The position numbers and the translations under genes are program-made. A stretch of DNA of 6,816 bases, taken from NCBI GenBank assembly GCA_038231495.1, contig JBBRLG010000414.1:1-6816 (forward strand), in the 5' to 3' direction. Below the pieces are notes generated by a model. The model searched no databases and was not told the origin of the DNA. It saw nothing but the letters and a program-made list of their open reading frames with translations. Shown one piece after another: positions 5,505-6,816 of this stretch (position 1 is the stretch's first letter; the number at the start of each line of letters is the position of its first letter). Origin of the DNA: JBBRLG01 sp038231495. Lineage in GTDB: Bacteria > Planctomycetota > Planctomycetia > Gemmatales > Gemmataceae.

Positions 5505-5513
5505 ATTATACCA
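5505..5513 (-). promoter_or_regulatory. Extended -10 promoter reading toward panB
   Basis: The minus strand reads TGGTATAAT from 5513 to 5505: a perfect TATAAT preceded by the TGn extension. The -35 position is poor (TCCGCC at 17 bp), which is typical of extended -10 promoters. Transcription would start near 5498, leaving a panB leader of about 158 nt that contains the palindrome at 5374-5432. Confidence 0.5.
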
Positions 5514-5629
5514 ACACGTCCAACCGTGGCGGAATGGCGAGCGTGCCGGCTGGACGATCCGGCGCGGGACGCACGCGGAATCCTGAACGCTTATTTTTGG
5601 CAATCGGCCAGTTCTTTCCCCCGTCGCAT

Positions 5630-5658
5630 TTGCCTCGGTCCAATTCCTGTCCTATCCT
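5630..5658 (+). promoter_or_regulatory. Probable promoter of the sigma factor gene
   Basis: TTGCCT (5630-5635, 4/6 match) and TATCCT (5653-5658, 4/6 match) are separated by 17 bp and read toward the sigma gene. The leader would be about 100 nt. The pattern fits a housekeeping sigma-70 promoter rather than an ECF-type one. Confidence 0.45.
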
Positions 5659-5768
5659 AATGCAGATGCCCATTCCGCCCCGGACGTAACGGCCGGGCAG
5701 CGGTGGCGTCGGCGAGCCGGCTAACGAACGGCCACACACCCCGAACTTACCCCTAGCAGGACTTCCCC

Positions 5769-6605
5769 ATGCCACGGCTTCTCAGCCGCGCGGATCGCCC
5801 CGCGCAGTCCCCCATCGAAACCTATCTGCACGAGATCAATGCGACGCCGTTGCTCACCGCGGAAGAAGAGCGCACCCTCGCTTACCGGATCGAGGACGGC
5901 GACACGGCGGCCCGCGACCACATGGTCCGCGCCAACCTGCGCCTCGTCGTCAACATCGCCCGCGGCTTTGCCGGCAAGGGGCTGGGCCTGCAAGACCTCA
6001 TCGCCGAGGGCAACCTCGGCCTCTTGCGGGCGGTCGAGGGTTTTGACCCGTCGATGAACACGCGCTTCAGTACCTACGCCAGCTACTGGATCAAGCAGTC
6101 GATCAAGCGGGCGCAGGTGAACACCGGCAAAACGGTCCGCGTGCCGGCGTACATGGTCGAGCTGCTGGCCGAGTGGCGGAGGGCCACCGCCAAGCTGCAG
6201 GACGAATTGGGGCGGACGCCGACCCAGGCGGAAGTGGCCAAGAGCCTCAACCTGTCGGAGCGGAAGCTGGCCAACATCAAAAAGGCGATCCGGGTCCACA
6301 CCGCGGCCCCGCAGGCCGACCAGATCGACGACGGCTGGTCGCTGGACGAGATGCTGACGGACGGCAACACCAAGACGCCGGGCGTGCAAATGGACGAGGC
6401 CGACGACCTGCGGCACGTCATGGACTTGCTGGGACAAATGGGCCAGCGCGAGGCGGCGGTGCTGCGCATGCGCTTCGGCCTGGACGACGAGGAGCCGAAA
6501 ACGCTCAAGGAGATCGGCGAGCGCCTCGGCCTGACGCGCGAGCGCGTCCGCCAGATCGAGGGCGAGGCGCTGAGCAAGCTCCGCGAACGGCTCGAAGCCG
6601 CCTGA
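5769..6605 (+). CDS. RpoD-like sigma-70 family RNA polymerase sigma factor (group 2 type, no region 1.1)
   Basis: It directs RNA polymerase core to promoters. The 278 residues hold region 1.2 (about 13-45, 'SPIETYLHEI'), region 2 (about 50-115: 'NLRLVVNIARGF', 'GLGLQDLIAEGNLGLLRAV', 'FDPSMNTRFSTYASYWIKQS'), region 3 (about 120-200, including 'GRTPTQAEVAKSLNLSERK') and region 4 (about 215-275, with helix-turn-helix 'TLKEIGERLGLTRERVRQIE'). The acidic region 1.1 and the long non-conserved insert of primary RpoD are absent, so this is a group 2-type alternative factor rather than the primary one. In region 2.4 the usual 'ATWWIRQ' is 'ASYWIKQ', a form I associate with planctomycetes. With regions 2.4 and 4.2 kept so close to RpoD, it probably reads -10/-35 promoters. 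The start has AGGA (5758-5761) 7 nt upstream and matches the family's N-terminus. No anti-sigma gene adjoins it. A 73-nt palindrome begins 12 nt after the stop. Confidence 0.93.
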   Translation: MPRLLSRADRPAQSPIETYLHEINATPLLTAEEERTLAYRIEDGDTAARDHMVRANLRLVVNIARGFAGKGLGLQDLIAEGNLGLLRAVEGFDPSMNTRFSTYASYWIKQSIKRAQVNTGKTVRVPAYMVELLAEWRRATAKLQDELGRTPTQAEVAKSLNLSERKLANIKKAIRVHTAAPQADQIDDGWSLDEMLTDGNTKTPGVQMDEADDLRHVMDLLGQMGQREAAVLRMRFGLDDEEPKTLKEIGERLGLTRERVRQIEGEALSKLRERLEAA

Positions 6606-6617
6606 CGCGAACCGCAA

Positions 6618-6690
6618 GGCGAGCCGGGAGCGGAAGCGACCGGAGTCTATCGCAGCGATAGACTCCGGTCGCTTCCGCTCCCGGCTCGCC
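6618..6690. repeat. 73-nt perfect palindrome downstream of the sigma factor gene
   Basis: The sequence 6618-6653 is the exact reverse complement of 6655-6690, centred on A6654. As RNA it would fold into a stem of about 35 bp with a 3-nt CAG loop. One minus-strand frame gives 'SRERKRPES', another pseudo-peptide I associate with planctomycete annotations, so it is likely a dispersed repeat. It is followed by AAAG, not a T-run, so it is not a standard terminator even though its place fits one. Confidence 0.8.
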
Positions 6691-6700
6691 AAAGCTGGTC

Positions 6701-6729
6701 TTGACCCGTTCCAGGCGGCCGGGTATCTG
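6701..6729 (+). promoter_or_regulatory. Weak promoter-like pair after the sigma factor gene
   Basis: TTGACC (6701-6706, 5/6 match) and TATCTG (6724-6729, 3/6 match) are 17 bp apart. The predicted start of transcription falls almost on the ATG at 6738, which would make that message leaderless. Confidence 0.25.
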
Positions 6730-6737
6730 CCGCCGTC

Positions 6738-6816
6738 ATGGAACATTCTCGCGCGCGCAATAAGAGCCTGACCGGCGGCGAGGCGAGCGCCTTCCCGGTC
6801 CACGCCGGCATCGGCT
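6738..6816 (+). CDS. Possible start of a further gene, runs off the right edge
   Basis: An ATG at 6738 opens a frame to the end of the window: MEHSRARNKSLTGGEASAFP then VHAGIG. There is no ribosome binding site, and 26 codons show no family motif. It is kept only because of the promoter-like pair upstream and because the frame stays open. It may be chance. Confidence 0.2.
   Translation, partial: MEHSRARNKSLTGGEASAFPVHAGIG

Larger units (their letters stand above)
5433..5768. other. Divergent intergenic region between panB and the sigma factor gene
   Basis: This stretch separates two divergently read genes. It holds a minus-strand extended -10 promoter (5505-5513), a plus-strand promoter (5630-5658) and a 5' leader of about 100 nt for the sigma gene. 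Short open frames across it lack binding sites and motifs. I see no RNA gene in it. Confidence 0.5.

Noticed and set aside
5525..5590. tRNA-like stretch (GTGGCGGAATGGC, then a GCCGG/CCGGC stem)
   Set aside because: It resembles a leucine tRNA D-arm, but the putative anticodon loop has 9 bases, the T-arm consensus is missing and no acceptor stem closes.
5303..5689. Open frame reading through the palindrome
   Set aside because: Its only familiar words are repeat-derived pseudo-peptides; there is no binding site or domain.
5721..6803. 360-codon open frame on the minus strand
   Set aside because: It is antisense to the sigma factor gene and runs through the 73-nt palindrome, so it is a shadow frame.

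Overview
The window is high-GC bacterial DNA, and its style points to a planctomycete, most likely a Gemmata-type (Gemmataceae) genome. Three things suggest this. The sigma factor has the 'YASYWIKQSIKRA' region 2 wording that I associate with planctomycetes. There is a Tat-exported Gfo/Idh/MocA protein, a family greatly expanded in that phylum. The gene borders carry long perfect palindromes, one of which reads 'TSPTRKRG' when translated, a pseudo-peptide I associate with Gemmata-type genomes. This assignment rests on recognition, not on a search.

Positions 1-800 are accessory and decayed DNA. The left edge holds the first codons of an IS630-type transposase on the minus strand, with a promoter overlapping an inverted repeat. 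Next come a fragment ending like a type IIG restriction-methyltransferase C-terminus, a REP-like hairpin with a repeated 'GTCCCCTTT' core, and short tandem repeats. Positions 800-1056 hold nothing I can name. Positions 1057-1471 look like a free-standing plus-strand transcription unit with no convincing protein: a sigma-70-type promoter, about 380 nt of hairpin-rich sequence, and a strong hairpin followed by six T. I could not match it to any RNA family I know, and it is the most open part of the window.

Positions 1491-6605 hold four intact genes. The first is a secreted alpha/beta-hydrolase-fold protein, with its own promoter, in which the usual catalytic serine is replaced by glycine. The second is a Tat-signal Gfo/Idh/MocA-family dehydrogenase-like protein. 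The third is panB on the minus strand, making ketopantoate for pantothenate and coenzyme A. The fourth is a short RpoD-like (group 2-type) sigma-70 factor.

The genes do not form an obvious pathway. The two exported proteins could share an envelope or sugar-catabolic role, but this is speculation; panB and the sigma factor are housekeeping or regulatory genes. What they share is a long palindrome at nearly every border: 2793-2834, 4441-4483, 5374-5432 and 6618-6690. These lack U-tracts, so they are either non-canonical terminators or members of dispersed palindromic repeat families. After the last palindrome the window may enter another gene (6738 onward), which is poorly supported.
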